NCBI GenBank assembly: GCA_023230905.1
Contig: JALNWL010000162.1
Coordinates: 1 to 6,104 of the forward strand
DNA: 6,104 bases
Origin: Syntrophales bacterium
GTDB lineage: Bacteria; Desulfobacterota; Syntrophia; Syntrophales; UBA2251
Direction of reading: 5' to 3'
Under the pieces are notes generated by a model. That model was given only the letters and a program-made list of their open reading frames with translations. It was not told where the DNA came from and searched no databases. Shown here in pieces: positions 6,086 through 6,104 of this stretch; position 1 is the stretch's first letter, and each line of letters begins with the position of its first letter. A program made the translations under genes and the position numbers.

Positions 6086-6104
6086 ATCCGGAAACCATAA
6101 CTGA

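Noticed and set aside
1..6104. CRISPR array, tRNA or rRNA gene, toxin-antitoxin or defence system
   Set aside because: No regularly spaced repeats, cloverleaf, rRNA sequence or recognisable defence domains were seen on either strand.

Overview
The window looks like chromosome from an anaerobic, probably Desulfobacterota/deltaproteobacterial organism; a Syntrophales-like lineage is my best guess. This is inferred from gene content: a GlcD-type flavoprotein paired with an HdrD/GlcF-type iron-sulfur subunit, next to a polyhydroxyalkanoate (PHA) synthase homologue. Nothing in the window proves the taxonomy.

Layout. (1) Positions 2-2239, plus strand: the 3' part of an FAD-linked oxidase gene that runs off the left edge, followed with no gap by an iron-sulfur/CCG-domain subunit. 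The pair looks like a two-subunit dehydrogenase of the glycolate/lactate-dehydrogenase type, with unknown substrate. (2) Positions 2255-4060, minus strand: a 601-residue PHA synthase-like protein with an intact Cys-Asp-His triad, convergent with the iron-sulfur gene across only 15 bases. (3) Positions 4061-4452: a 392-base divergent control region with no convincing gene. It holds two near-consensus sigma70-type promoters facing outwards, each with a run of seven C in its spacer, an operator-like dyad just downstream of the phaC promoter, and a weak long-range inverted repeat. (4) Positions 4453-5803, plus strand: an SRAP-domain (YedK/HMCES) protein that crosslinks abasic sites in DNA, then, after 25 bases and a perfect Shine-Dalgarno sequence, a YhhN/TMEM86-like membrane protein. 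These two are probably one transcription unit. (5) Positions 5804-6104: the amputated 3' end of a tyrosine recombinase gene, bracketed by a 7-bp inverted repeat. It is a scar of mobile-element activity.

How the genes fit together. The flavoprotein/iron-sulfur pair would oxidise an organic substrate and pass electrons through [4Fe-4S] and CCG-type clusters to an unidentified acceptor. The PHA synthase would polymerise hydroxyacyl-CoA into storage polymer. Both suit an organism handling short-chain or fatty acids, but a direct pathway link is inference. The SRAP/YhhN-like unit (DNA-damage tolerance plus membrane lipid or unknown membrane role) looks independent. I do not see a convincing new multi-gene system. 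The items most worth a second look are the paired C-tract promoters with the phaC dyad, the divergent N-terminal third of the PHA synthase, the half-degenerate iron-sulfur subunit, the short C-terminus of the SRAP protein, and the recombinase remnant.
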